Assembly (NCBI GenBank): GCA_003342895.1
Contig: PTFA01000086.1
Span: forward strand, 3,700,269-3,764,268
Reading direction: 5' to 3'
DNA from: Casuarius casuarius
Lineage: Eukaryota; Chordata; Aves; Casuariiformes; Casuariidae
DNA length: 64,000 nucleotides
In this document: one piece after another, positions 48,254 through 60,900 of the stretch
Position numbering within the stretch: position 1 is the stretch's first letter
How the letters are laid out: every line of letters starts with the position of its first letter
The notes under the pieces: generated by a model
Told to the model about the DNA's origin: nothing
What the model saw: the letters and a program-made list of their open reading frames with translations, nothing else
The model's database searches: none
Program-made: the position numbers and the translations under genes

Positions 48254-51200
48254 GCTCTATGGCAAGCTGAACTGAGCGCTTAGACAGGAATGCCCCTCCC
48301 AAAATTGNGATTTTTGAAACCTACCCAGGAATGTTTTGTTCCACTTTATTTCTACCTAATGCTGAAATAATCAAATCATCTCCTGTTACTGGGTTTTTAA
48401 AAAGCATGTGTCTGAAATGATCCGTGCGTTTCAAAGGGGCTCTTCGTGTGCTGCGGTGAGTGTAGGAAGCTCTCGAGGTCCAGCCCGAAATGGCTGAATC
48501 ACTCTGGGACTCAGAAGTGACCTCCAGTAGCCGCAACGAGCCCGGAGAAGGTGAGCGGTTCAGGAACCAGAAAATGAGGCTTTTGAAGCCAATAATACCC
48601 TCTGGCAGTGAGCAATCAATTGACAGAGAAGGAAGAGAGAGAGGGGGAAAAAAAGAAAGACCATTCAGCCAGGTTACAGGAAGGGCAGTTCCATAAAGCA
48701 GAATTATTTCCTAAATAAAGCAGCCCCCTTCTTCCTTCCTCTCTCTTTCCTGGGGTGGTGGCATGGGGGCAGACATGCTTTGCACCCTCTGAAGAGGAGG
48801 CAGGAGAAGGCAGATAGACCCTACCTGCAGCAGGTTCACTGGGTATTCAGCTCCAGTACATCTACTCTTCAGATGCTTTTTGCTCTCTAAGAAATAAAGG
48901 AAATCAGTAAGCCAGTATTAGTTTTTCTGATGAGATTGTCCACGTAGGACTGCCTGGGAATTGCCAGCTCATGTAATGCACGGAGAGCCCTCAGGTGCTG
49001 GGGACTTTCATTCGCATTGTTCTGTGCCAGATTTCAACCAATTAAAGGTTATTCCAAGATCCCTTCATTATTCCTATAAACTTATTTCTCTGAAATAGTG
49101 AGGGCTTTTTTTTCCTTAGTATTTTGTCCCCTTTAAACAACTCCTAATGTAGACTGGGTTTTTTTTTTTCCAGTTTGCAGTGGTTTTCTCCCTGTGCTCT
49201 GCTGCTTCTGTCTATCATTTCCAAACATGCTGAATTCTCATAGAAGCAACTTCTTATCAGAGCAGGTCCCAGTAGCTCACACTCAAGCAGCAGATGATTT
49301 TCAAAAGTGCTGTCAGTGAAAGATGCTAGATCTTATATGTTTTAAAAAGACAGTCCCTTCATTTTGATACCCAGATAGGAGCTGGGATCTTCTTCAGATC
49401 TTGCCCTGTTATGGATTCTCAGCAATTTGTGCTATACTCATAATAAGGCCAAATGGTAAAACAGAAATAAATGTCCATTTCTGCAGATGTGCTGAGCACC
49501 AGGAGATCCCAGGAACTCCTATTCCAAGAGTGATGACTCAGCTTCTCTATGACCTGGCCATTTTTATTTAATTATCCAAATTTAGGCATCCCAAATAGCA
49601 GAAAAGATATTTTTTTGTCTCTGTGGAAGTTAATATTTGCCACTGAGATGCCATTCAGAGGCAGGTAACAAGAAATCATGAGGCCTGAGTTATCTAAGTG
49701 TTGCTGATCTCAGGTGTCCATACGCCAAGGCACAGTCCCCCAAAAGCTTTGTTATAACCTTAGAAATCAAGATACATTAAAATATTGAGTGGAGTAGTTT
49801 CTTCATTTTTCTCTAGCACTGTTGAGTTGCACTATCTTCTACCTTTTCTTCACAACCACAAGAGACTAGGGGCTAGAAAAGTGAAAATCTCCCANGTTCA
49901 CATTGCTTCAGGAGCTGGAGCTTTAGGAAAGTTGCTTACTGTTGCAAGACACAAAATTGCAAGCTATTAGCACTGTTATTTTTAAGGTAGCCAAAGACAG
50001 CCTGCCTCCAAGTTACCTGCTGAGGACATTAGACCAGGCAAAAATCGGCTGAGAACCTCACCCAGGTTCACCTTGACTNCGAGATACTTTCCTTCTCCCA
50101 CCTTTGATCTGGAGGCAGCATCTGGAGAAGACAGTCCACACTGTCTTCTAGCAGCAAAACTACCTACTTTTTTGAGCTGTAAATATTTGGGGGTTTTTCT
50201 GCCTCATGCCTTCAGTATCTGCTGTATGAGCCTGTGCAGATTGTGGGTGGGACCTGTACGGGGTTGAGTTCTCCAGTTCTGCAACCAGCTGTGTTGCCCC
50301 GGTGTCTTGCATTAGCATGAGCGATTTGGGTGCCTCGTTCAGGACCCTGTTAATATCTGGCCGTTGCTGAGGGACATTTGCATATCTGTGTGGCATTCGT
50401 GGCTGAACAGGGTCTCTGGGTGCAAGGCAAGCAAGTGAACATGGAAAGAGTTAAGCCCTGCCCTCAGAAAGGTGGGATCTTACCAGCTTGCCTTGCCGGA
50501 AGAGCAGGGTGCTGGAGCATCTGCCAGAGCTCGTTAGGGATAATGCAACCTGATTGTAGACAGAGCATTATCCGGTGGCTGAACGAGCGCATGGGGCAGC
50601 TCGTGTCCGACCTCGTGCTGGATNGCACAGTCTCTCACAGACCAGCTCTCGCCCTCCCACTCTGTCCCTGGGGGAAGCTACCACGGAGAGGAAGGGGCTG
50701 ACACCTGTGCTGCGGGGACACTCGCAGCCAGCAGTTAAACACGTCAGGGCCTGTGTGCAGTTAGAGGGAAAGGTTATTTTTTGCTGGCCAAGCAGAGCTT
50801 TCACTCAAAATCAAAGTATACAAACAATGTTAGAGCTGCTTCGCTGGAGTGGCTTGGGAGCTGAGTATGAGTCAATCAGCCAGAGCCTTACTCCAAAATG
50901 AAAACATTCAAGAGAGCAGTGGGCCAAGATGAGGACTGTTCAGCTGAACTGTAATGAAATTTCAGGAGAACAAGAAAAAAAAAAAGTGGCCTGGCCCCAG
51001 TCGACACTTGGTATGTGTTTTGCAAACCCCAGAGCTGTCACGCTCACAGTCTGGTTGATGNTGAGATAAAGGGACCACATGCTGAACAGAAAATCCCAAG
51101 TTTCCCAGGACATCAAAACTGCGTGTCCCTGGAATGACAAGTTCTATCTTTGGCAAAGAAAAATCAGGCTCTTTAGTACGCTTCTCCCCCAACACGCCAT

Positions 51201-53662
51201 GTTAGCCTGTGTTTGTGTAGCAAACAGTTACTAGGAGGCCTCAATAGTATAAAAAAAAGTGATACTGTTTTTTATTATTCATAGATGGAGGTGGGGAGGA
51301 GACNGAAAAACAGTGCTAATGTAGCCAGCGAGTTCAAGTAAGGTTCAACTTGGCTATTCCAAAATCTGCTGCTATGATAATGAAACAGTNAAATCAGTTC
51401 AAATTTAAGAGCTCAAGAAGGCTCAGCTTTTCAAGTACATTCGTGACATGAGTAATTCCTGCCAGCCAGTATACAGTGTGGTATCATCCCATATTAGCAT
51501 GGAAAACCCAAACAAAGAAGGCAAAATAAATACTCTAAAGCCTAGTAAAGTGTATCATTTCCCTTAATCTTAGATGTTGGTCTCTGCTATTCTGCACACG
51601 CATTACAATGTGATGCACCCCTAGGCACCGTTCATCTGCCATTTATGGCAAAGCTTGCCTCCTCTCTTGCCTCTCTCTAGTGTGTATTCCNTAAAAGTCA
51701 GGACACCTGCATGCTTCAAATGGTGCAGGTGACTTTTATCAGGGTGAAGGGCACAAATTCAGTAAAACAGCTGTAAAGAACAAGGAAAAGTNTAAAACCC
51801 AGCTGTGTTGCATCTTGTCCCTTTTGCTCAGCCCCCTTTTTCCTCTGGTTTCCTGAGTGTTGCAAAAGGCAGTAAAGAAAAAGTAAGTCCTCTGTATAAA
51901 TGTGCCTCTACTTTATCTGCTAGGAACAGGCTGGGATGTAGTGACATAGGAAAGGCTATCATAAAAGATTTTGAAACAATCAAAAAGCCAAGGGTTATGC
52001 AGAGTGGAAGGTGCTTATTTCCTGTGGTTTGGAAAGGCTGGTTGTTATGTTCGTGCCACTCCCAGAAGTCAGTGGGTGCAGGAATAATGAGTGTTTCCAG
52101 GTTGCCAGCTGATACTTAAAAGAATTTGAGGCTTTTCTGAGCTCAGTAAAACAGTAAGTATGCATCTTATAGACTTCAGTTTCATCTCATGTATTTATAG
52201 CTCAAATGCATCAGAATTGTTTTACTGAGCTGAGATCAAACTCTCTCATTGAAATGCTGATGTAGAGTTGTTTTATTTTTTATATTGCTTTCAAACAGAT
52301 TCTGTATCTCCTGTCTCTATTTACTACTTGTTAAGGCCCCATACTAAGATGAATAATTAATTGCCAAAGATTAGTTTTTAACTGCTTTGGTTTGTATGCA
52401 GTTATTGCTATTTACTAAATATGTGATATCTAATCCAGTGTTTAGTGCTTACAGAGGGAAGAACCATCTGCTTGAGATTAAAACCCTTTTTCTTTTGCTT
52501 TGTACCAATGCCCTAACAAAGGGCTTATGATCTACCATAGTTAGAAGAAAGCATTGGGAGCCCAGCTTGGGAGGAACAGATCCACATGTATGGAAATGCA
52601 TCCAGGACTAAACATCAAAGTCTTTCTGTCTGGTACAAGCTCTGCCTGCCAAGCACAAATATAAGTATGGGCATTACAGAGTGCAGAGATGCTGCTCAGG
52701 AGAACAAGAGATTTCATGAGTGGAAACTAGGGCTAAGAAGTAGGAAGCTGCTGAGAGTTTGGAGGGTTCTCCCCATGTTTCCTGTTGCCCAGGGGCCTTG
52801 CATACCTCTTTTGTAAAAAGAGGGCCACTAATATCCAGCTTTTTGCAGGCTACTTGCAAGGAATAACAACAAGCAGCTGCATTCCCTTGTGTGAGCACAA
52901 GGTTTTCTCATTGATATAACAAGCCACTAAAGCTCCTCTTACCTCAGGCCGTGAGCATACACATAACTACATGCAAATCTGGGGGCTCTTTGCACAAGCT
53001 GCAGCCACATGACGAGAGGATTTGTCTCACCAAAGGGGGAATACTTCTCCCCTGATTTGTAAGGCAGCAAAAATGTGTCAGCCTAAACTCTGTGGCCCCC
53101 TCCCTACCGGGAATGAAAGAAAAACCTCTGATACCTGATGGAAAAGCCTCTCGTGAACTACAGAAGGAGCCTAGGTACAGCAGCCTGTGTAAGCTAAAGT
53201 CAGCCCTTAGGACTAACCCTTTTGAAGTGCTCAGACACCAAGATAACAGGCAGCTAACCAGGGCTAGTGGCCAGCTTATTTAATGAAGTGTAGAGTATTG
53301 CTATTGGTTTTGAACCTATGAGATCTTTCTTTCCTGCCAGGATTCCTTACGTATTTAGTATGTCATTAGTGTGGTTGATGTTGGTAACCAGATTTGCCCT
53401 TTCTGTTAACACACTTCTGGAAGAAGAAATGTTAAACAGGTCACCATTTTTGCAGNCAAAACATCACTTGAGTACTGTTCCAATTTCCTTGCCATGTGGC
53501 GTCTCAGTATGGTATCAATGGCTAGGTCTGTCTCCCTGCAGAAAAGCTGATAGCACCTTTGGTGAGAAAGTGGCAGTGGATCTGGTTTACTCTTCCAAAA
53601 CTTCCACATTACAGTATGCAGGACCAATATGCCTCAAATTTAAAAAATTAATATCAATTATT

Positions 53663-53680
53663 CTCATGCATATTCATGAG
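53663..53680. promoter_or_regulatory. Palindrome with POU-dimer (MORE-like) motif
   Basis: CTCATGCATATTCATGAG has perfect 6-bp arms. Its centre ATGCATATTCAT (53666-53677) matches the 'more palindromic octamer' POU-dimer site ATGCATATGCAT at 11 of 12 positions. Confidence 0.35.
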
Positions 53681-54362
53681 AGGAAGACTGGTTTAGCAAT
53701 CAAGCTAATAATTTTTACTTGATTACATTTAGTTGATTTCATGCTATCTTGGCACATTGCTGATTGAATTTAACCATAGAAAAAGCCTCCCACAACTACT
53801 CCAGTCAACACCAAGACTTTAAACTCTGCATCCCCTGTAAATAGTGTCTGAGGCTGAGCAGGCTGCTCAGGACAGGAGGAGTCTTCCATGAGTCTTCCTC
53901 TGTCTTCTCTGGTGCAGTGTCATATCAGAAAAGCACCATGAGAAGGGCAGTCTTCCCAGGAGTTGACTGGTGCCAAAGGTTAATGAGTTAGCTTTTTTAT
54001 CAGGAGGCCTGAATTCAAACCTGTGGGCTACTGCCTGCTGTACAGATAGCAGGAAAGGCAGCTCTACTTGAGAGGTCAGCACCAATCTGCACTGATTTTG
54101 TCTGGGGAGGTGGCCTGAAATTGGACCTTGATCACAGCTAACAGTTTGCTGTAGTGCCAGCAAAAAACATGGTAATAAGAGGCTGTTACAATGCTGAGAC
54201 AGCTCCCAGTCACTCTGATCTGTCACCAGCAGATAACTCNGGTCAATCCTCCACCAGTTTCCTCTTGTGTCTCATCTGACTCAAGTATTTTGGCAGGAAA
54301 GGCTGTCTTTTGGTACTCTGCTTACCACAGTGGATATCCTAGAGCACTTCTCCTCCTGTAGC

Positions 54363-54480
54363 CACAGAATAATTTAGGCTGGAAGGGATCTTGGTAGGTC
54401 ACCTCATTCAGCCACCTGCCCCTACTTGCTTTGAAGGCTACAATCTGCTGGGTTTTGTTGACTTGCCATGTTCTTTTAGC
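54363..54480 (-). mobile_element. CR1 LINE 3'-end fragment, reverse orientation
   Basis: CACAGAATAATTTAGGCTGG followed by AAGGGATCTTGGTAGGTCAC matches the reversed 3' untranslated end of sauropsid CR1 elements (cacagaatcatttaggctgg, aagggacct...ggtca). It fades into unrelated sequence after about 100 bp. CR1 copies are usually 5'-truncated, as here. The right boundary is approximate. Confidence 0.7.
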
Positions 54481-54802
54481 TAGAATCAGATTTTTGGGTC
54501 TAGCACTCTGATATGTTAGATCCTGGCAGGACCACAGAGGGCAAAAGTGGAAAAAAAGGTAACCTGAACAGGTGAGGAATGAGGAAAATTAAGGCAGAAA
54601 GAGGAAATTAGGAAATAAAGTAGATAAGAGAAGACGGAATGAAACAAGGGGTGAGAAAAGAACTATTTCAACAATTAAATGTGCCTGTGGAAAGTCCTGG
54701 GGTTTGATTTCCTGCAGTAACTGCAGAGGGTTTAAGAGCAGATGAAATATTCTGTGTGTTGTCCTTGGGGTTTTCCCNGTGGTGGTCTTTGTAGCTGTCT
54801 TT

Positions 54803-54808
54803 CAGGTA
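54803..54808 (+). other. Candidate recursive (ratcheting) splice site
   Basis: A pyrimidine-leaning tract (54785-54802) ends in CAG directly followed by GTAAAG, so an acceptor abuts a donor with no exon between (junction 54805/54806). Such AG|GT sites allow stepwise removal of very long introns. This is sequence-only evidence. Confidence 0.25.
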
Positions 54809-54819
54809 AAGAACAGGTC

Positions 54820-54917
54820 ATGGAATCCTCCCATATCCCACTTGGGCAACCTCCCTCCTTGGAGATTTTCAAAACTCGTCTGGACAGGGCATTGAGCAAT
54901 CTGCTCTAACTTTAGTT
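54820..54917 (+). mobile_element. CR1 LINE 3'-region fragment, forward orientation
   Basis: CTTGGAGATTTTCAAAACTC, then GTCTGGACAGGGCATTGAGC and AATCTGCTCTAA, match the sense strand of the CR1 region just upstream of its 3' tail (ttggagatattcaaaacccg, ctggacac...gagcaacctgctcta). The true 3' tail is missing. Boundaries are approximate. Confidence 0.75.
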
Positions 54918-57900
54918 TAGCCACCATACTTATATATGCTGATTACTTTTGGCATAAAAGATGTTTTACCAAACAGTGTCTTTCTGGACAGAAGGCAAAT
55001 TGAGGCGGGGGAAAAAAGGGAAAAATCAGCTTCCATGTACCATGTGTTTATTTTCTTTTCTAATTTTCTCCATGCTAAAGTAGCAGAAACAGGACAGATG
55101 CTCCCCTCTCATCTTTTCTTGAGCACTACTGCTGTATTGATGTCTATTGACAGCATGTGCCTTTGAAGTCTGTCTTTTCAGCATTTTCATTCTCCTATCA
55201 TTTTCTTCCTCTGCATACCATTTGCATCNGAGCTTTGCTCACAAGGAAGACTGACACTATTTATAATTTATGGGACTTGATAGCTCTCTAACATCTAAAC
55301 ATGTTTTTAACAGCATTAAGGAATTTGCAGGCAAATGTGCTTGAAGGCTACTTTTNTGGCTACTTTAGCTTTGAGTCAGCAGCAGCTGTAGCAGCAGCTC
55401 TCTGGATGCCTCAAGGTAAAGGAACCATTGATGTATAGTCAGCAACAGCCTTGTACTCTTCTTTAAACCAAATAGTGACTTATTCTCTCAACAGATAAAA
55501 TCATTACAGCTATAACCAATATTCAACCTGGGCTCTGCCAGGCAATGGCAAAATTAAGAACTCGGACATATCCAGAGGAGAATATAAATGGTTTTCTCTT
55601 GGCTTTGTTTTTATACTCTGCAGTAGTGCTTGCTAAAGAATATNAGGGTTTAAGCTCACTCAGGCTGCGGACACAGTCACTTGTGCTGTAGGGATGTGAG
55701 TGGGCTGGCTATGAGAAGGACCCTGACCCTCCAGAAGGCAGGTCCTGTGGTGCAGGCAGGTCCCAAGGGGCCTGTTGAGACTGTGCATTAAAATGGCGTG
55801 CAAAGCACCAGATCAGGAAAGTTCTTAATCATGGTCTTTTATTCCACAGAAATCAGTAGGACTTAAAGATTTGGTGAAGGATTTTGGAGATTCACAGTTA
55901 GCTATTGTATCTTAATATCCTTCCACACTAAAAAGCAAAGCCAAGTTCTCTGTTTCCCTTGCCACCCCATCCCCAAGTTTAGCTTTATCTTGTCATCATC
56001 CAAGAAGCAAGTGCTACCTTTCCTTATGGCCTCACTGTTTTTTAAGAAAACATTCTACAAGCCTAATGGTCAGACACATGACATTCATCAGAACCGACCA
56101 TTTTCTGGGAACTGTTTCAGTTTATGAATATATAGGCATTTTCTACTGAAAAGACATTTCCTAAAACAAGTCCTCGTCAATCACCACTACAGACATGCAT
56201 AACTGTCACAAGCAGGAGACATTATGCCTGTGCAGAACTGAAGCATGGAGGAGACTGAGGAACTCTCCTCCTGTTTCTGCACTGCAGAGCATGTGGGATA
56301 TCACTCAACATACATTGTGCTTTGTATTTCCCAGAGCCTGGAGAGACAGAGTTTGGCATAGATGCAGCAGGATGGAACTGGGCAATCTGACTCGAAGTAT
56401 ATTGCTTGCTTGGGGAAATAGGAAGATTGCAGGAAAAATCCTTTAGTAAATGGAGCATATGAATGAAACCCGGCTCTGATGCCAAGTTTATTCTGCAGGC
56501 CTTGATGGAGCTAAAAAAGTGCATTAGACAAAACCATTATTGAACTTCTTGATTACATAACAATTTCCTCATNGTATTTCCAAGAATATTGGATCTATAT
56601 TCAAACACCATCCTACTGTCTCCCACACACCACCCCTTCTCCTTGCTACCTCAGCTTCATTACTGACTATGAATACAGAAAAAGTATAGGGCATATTGCC
56701 ATGAGCAGAAAAATCTCAGATGCTTACCCTGAGATTTTAGAGCCATCTATGGGATTTGGACAGCAAATTCTCATTAATTTTAATAGCTTTGAAAATTTTC
56801 AGTCTTATGCTTTGACCCTAGTTAGTCTCTAGCAATACAAAGAACACATCATCAAGCAATAAATACAACCAAACCCAAATGCTGGGCTAGTCCCTGCTGC
56901 CTAAAATTTACCCAGATCTGTTCTGTCTAGAAGGTGGCATGCCCAATTTTGCTGCCCACAAACTTCTGCTACCACAAGCTTGAGCAAGACAGGAAATTCC
57001 TGAGCAGACTGTCTTCTTNGTGGGAGCCCTCTCCCCGCTAAGGACCATGCGCTGAATCCCTAGAGCTGCTCTCACCCAGCTGGCAGGATCAGGCTCTGTG
57101 CAGCAGTGTATTTGCTTTAAGATGTNTGGTAGATGTTACCTGCCTAGTTTTCAAGGAGAGGAAGGTACCAACCTGGCAAACCTGGTACATCCATTCTGCT
57201 TAGGGGAACAGCAGTTGCACAGAAACTGAGTATGCTTACTCACATAATCAGCTTGCTTGTCTCATTTGCATGTGTAATAACCAGCCCATATGTGCAATCA
57301 TGCTAATCACTTTGAGGCAACTGCTTTAAATTCATTCAAAACCTTGCCCTGCCTGCCCTTGCGTTATTTAGCTTTCACAAAGGAACCATAGCAGAAATCC
57401 AGAGATTCACTCAATAAAAACCTTTGCAAAACAGTCAGTTTAGTGCAGGAGAAATTTTTTCTGGAATCCTGCCTATATATATATTGAGACTTGCACTACA
57501 AGCCAGTGCTATCATTAGGAGCCCCTTCAATACCTTCTGCAAGATGGTTAGAAAAGTACCTGATGAGCAATTAAACAATTTATGGTGTGTTGTCACAGGT
57601 GAAATGTAAGAGCACGTATGGAAACAAAGAACAGGGAGCTACACAGCTTCATTCATGCAATCTCTTGGAGGAAATGGTCTGAAAATCATGCAGGGAAAGA
57701 TTAGTCTTGAGTCTTATCAGCTTTATGAGCAGTTCAGGGTGTCTGTGGTGTGGTGACACCTGTCCAGTAAGACCTGGCCTATCAGGGCTCCTTTAATGAG
57801 CTGTGATGGACTCCTGTGCAAGGACAGCATAGATTAGCTCTCAGGCATGTGGCATCAGAAGAACAGGGATTCTTTTCCTGCCTCTGCCACTGATGTGGCC

Positions 57901-60900
57901 CAGGTCCTCGGGCCAGTCATTTCACCCTCTTGTGCCTCCAAATCTTTTTCATATGCCTCCAAAACTTAGATTGCAAGCTTTTTCTACTGTTTCTAGCTCT
58001 ACATTTTATAGGACCTACTGCAGACTTGGGGCGTCCAACTCAAGCTCTAGATGTGCTGCAATGACACTGAAGGTGCCTTCCCATGCACCAAGCCATCTGG
58101 CCCAGCCCCTCCATAGCAGGTCAACATATGCCAGACAAGCCAGCAGTGAGGCTGATGAGCCTTAGCTCCATGCTAAGCAGGAATATGCACATTTCAGCAG
58201 CACTCACAAAATCTGACAGGCCTCTGACACCTAACTTTGCTGTCCCTGGTCCTTTTGCAAAATAGACCAAGCTTGTGCTCTAGGTGCCTTTCTGTGCTTG
58301 AGCCTGTGCTCAGCTCCTTGATTGCCAGTCCAAAGCCTTTCATCAGCACAAGGCTGTGTTGCATGTTTTTTAAAGAATCATGAAAACTAATGCAATATCA
58401 GGAGACTGTTTTCCTGTGCTTGCTTCCATTTTAAGCAGCTGACTGGCAGCAAGGTTTTAGGTTAGTGTTCTGGATCAGGGATGATAGACACTCTTCTCAA
58501 GTGATCGCCTGCCTGAGCAGCTGGAACCTCATTCACTGCAGAAGGATCATTCCTGCTCAAGCCAGAATTTGTCTCATTGGCTTTTCCTATTAAAGAGAAG
58601 TGAAGCTTGGAAAGAAATCAGAGAAAGCTGGGAATTGAATGAAAAGACTATCTGCAGCACAGAGCATCTCTAGAGACATTCTTGATGGTATAAATGTCTT
58701 TCCTTCAGCTTTCTATATCGCATCATTGACAGCAGTTTCCAAACTCGCGCTACCTTCTCTGTTGCCTTCCGGGGGGCCAAGTCCATCGTGGCTAATCACC
58801 AGCACACACCCATTGTCATCTCAGCACTTAAGCAGGTTTTAAACTGTGCTCTGAAAACACAAATGCTGCCAAGGTAGAGATTCAGTGTGCCTGTGATGGG
58901 AAACCCTATTAGACAGACGGTGATTTCTATAACCTGATATCCATCAGATTATGAACATGTTGGGATAGAGCCCTGTGCCACTGAATGCTCCACTAATGGA
59001 GGATAGCAACAGCAGATGGATTGAATTTGCTTCTTGGGTGTTTTTGGGGGGGTGATGGATGCTACCAGAGCAAGGTGTGCTTTAGAGAAGGAGAGGAGTC
59101 CTTTATATCCCCTCTGGAGATGCTTGACTTCCCTGGGTTTTGTACTTTCCGACTCCAAACTGTTTCAAATACCTGAGGACCATCAACCCACATTTAGAAG
59201 TTTTTCATAGCTTGATGGGCTTCCTAAAGATAAATGATTGCAGTAGATCAACAAGGTGGAAACCTGTATCTGAGGAGCACAGGTGACATCTTGCTGCTAC
59301 TTGCAGGAGAAATGATAAATGTCTCTTGTTTTTTATTGCTTAGCTCCATGGCCAGATCTGCTAAACCTAAAACAAATTTTACCCTCAGATCTCCTAGTTC
59401 TCAAATTTATGTACATCTGGCATTGCCTTGATCTTCAAAGCAGGAAAGTATATCAAAGGAAACAGAAGGTTTGACACCAATTACTGCTGCTGGATGCCAT
59501 CCACTGAATAAAGATGGAGTGTTAATATTTACATTGAAAGTGAGGGAGATAAAACACACTAGGTACATCTAAGTCTACAAATAAGCCCTTCAGTGTATAG
59601 TGGGCAGAGATAAAACCCAGCAAGAAATTGGAAATTACCACTGAAAACATCCCAAACACCTTCAGAAATCTTGACTAGTAAACAAAGAAATCGCAGCAAA
59701 ACACAAAAAGAGCCTTCTTAGAAAGTTAATCAGGTTCCCTGCTTCTCAGCGGTATTTGTTTGGTCTTCAAGAGAATTACTTTAAAAACAAGCATCCATGC
59801 TTAACTAGTTAACATCTAAATTTCACTCAGCTTCAGCATGAGGCACTTGTCTTCCATTTTATTGTCAGGAGCTTGAAACTGGAGCTCATGCNCTCTTCCC
59901 TGCTCCCTTTTCTGTCCCATACTAGGGCTCTTCCAAATTTTTTTGCACCCCAGGCTTTCCTACAGCTTCTCTGGCTCATTCAGCTGAGAAGTGCAACTTC
60001 AAGACTTGCTAAGACTTCAATAAGTTCACAGTGGGGTTGTTAGTGTCTGAGCAGCAGATTTACGGAGAAGGCAGGCAGTGAGGAGACAGCAAAAGGTTCA
60101 TTAGCCCTGTGCAGTGCCATGTGTGTTGCTGGTTGCTTGGCTCCACAGCCCTNCCTTCCTCCCCTCGCCGTTCACATGCACTTCCCTTGGCCCTTGCGCC
60201 TTTATCACTAGGGGTCCATTTTCTGGTCCTGTGCCGAGCAAAGTGGTTTTGGTCCTGGATCAAAATGTATCTGTGAGTTTTGCTTCAGTTTTCACCTCTT
60301 TGCTCAGTCACATAAATACATAAGCCATGAGTAGGCTTAAATGGTTGTTTCTTTTGATTGTTCTTGAGTTGGACTGTACTTCTGATGACCTCTTTCTAAC
60401 ACTCAGTTCACTCACTNGTTAAGATTTATTTTGAGGTTACCTGTTTCCTATCCATCAATTGTCTTCAGTGAGTACATGTTTCTGTTCCTAACAAGAAAAT
60501 TATTTTTATGCAATATGTTTAAAAAAGAAAAGGAATCTTCACAGCTCTTTTCCTAGTNACAATCTAGTAACTGAAAGTAATGACATTCTAAAAATCCCAG
60601 TATTGGAGCATTGCACAGAAGGCTATTTACTCTGTTCACTTGTTCCATTTAATCCCACTTAGACATTGAAACCAGACTGTTTAATGAAGCTAATTTTTCT
60701 TTCTAGTCGAGTTTCATTCTTCAGATTAAATTACTAGGTCTGCAGTGTCATGAATGAATCAGAGTTATGTAGTACATTTTTAGTGAGTTGAAAGGAAAAT
60801 GCTTTTAATACATTGANTTGGAAGGGTTTTTTTCTATAACAGCAAGTGGATTTTAAAACACTTTTTGAAATCAAAATGTCAAAATTGAAATTTTGATTTT

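Larger units (their letters stand above)
46631..54362. other. Gene-free non-coding stretch
   Basis: No recognisable gene. It contains an A14 run (47843-47856), a C-rich quadruplex-prone tract (48232-48253), a purine-rich stretch (about 48630-48662), a strong decoy 3' splice site (49159-49173) and the POU-dimer-like palindrome (53663-53680). GC falls toward the right. Confidence 0.7.

Noticed and set aside
48490..48548. Possible short first exon: ATG in good context followed by a GTGAGC donor
   Set aside because: The 59-base piece would join exon 2 out of frame (exon 2 starts in phase 0), and nothing else supports an exon.
53990..54050. tRNA-like or SINE head with a B-box-like GAATTCAAACC
   Set aside because: The B-box is degenerate, there is no convincing A-box or cloverleaf, and continuation into a SINE body is unclear.
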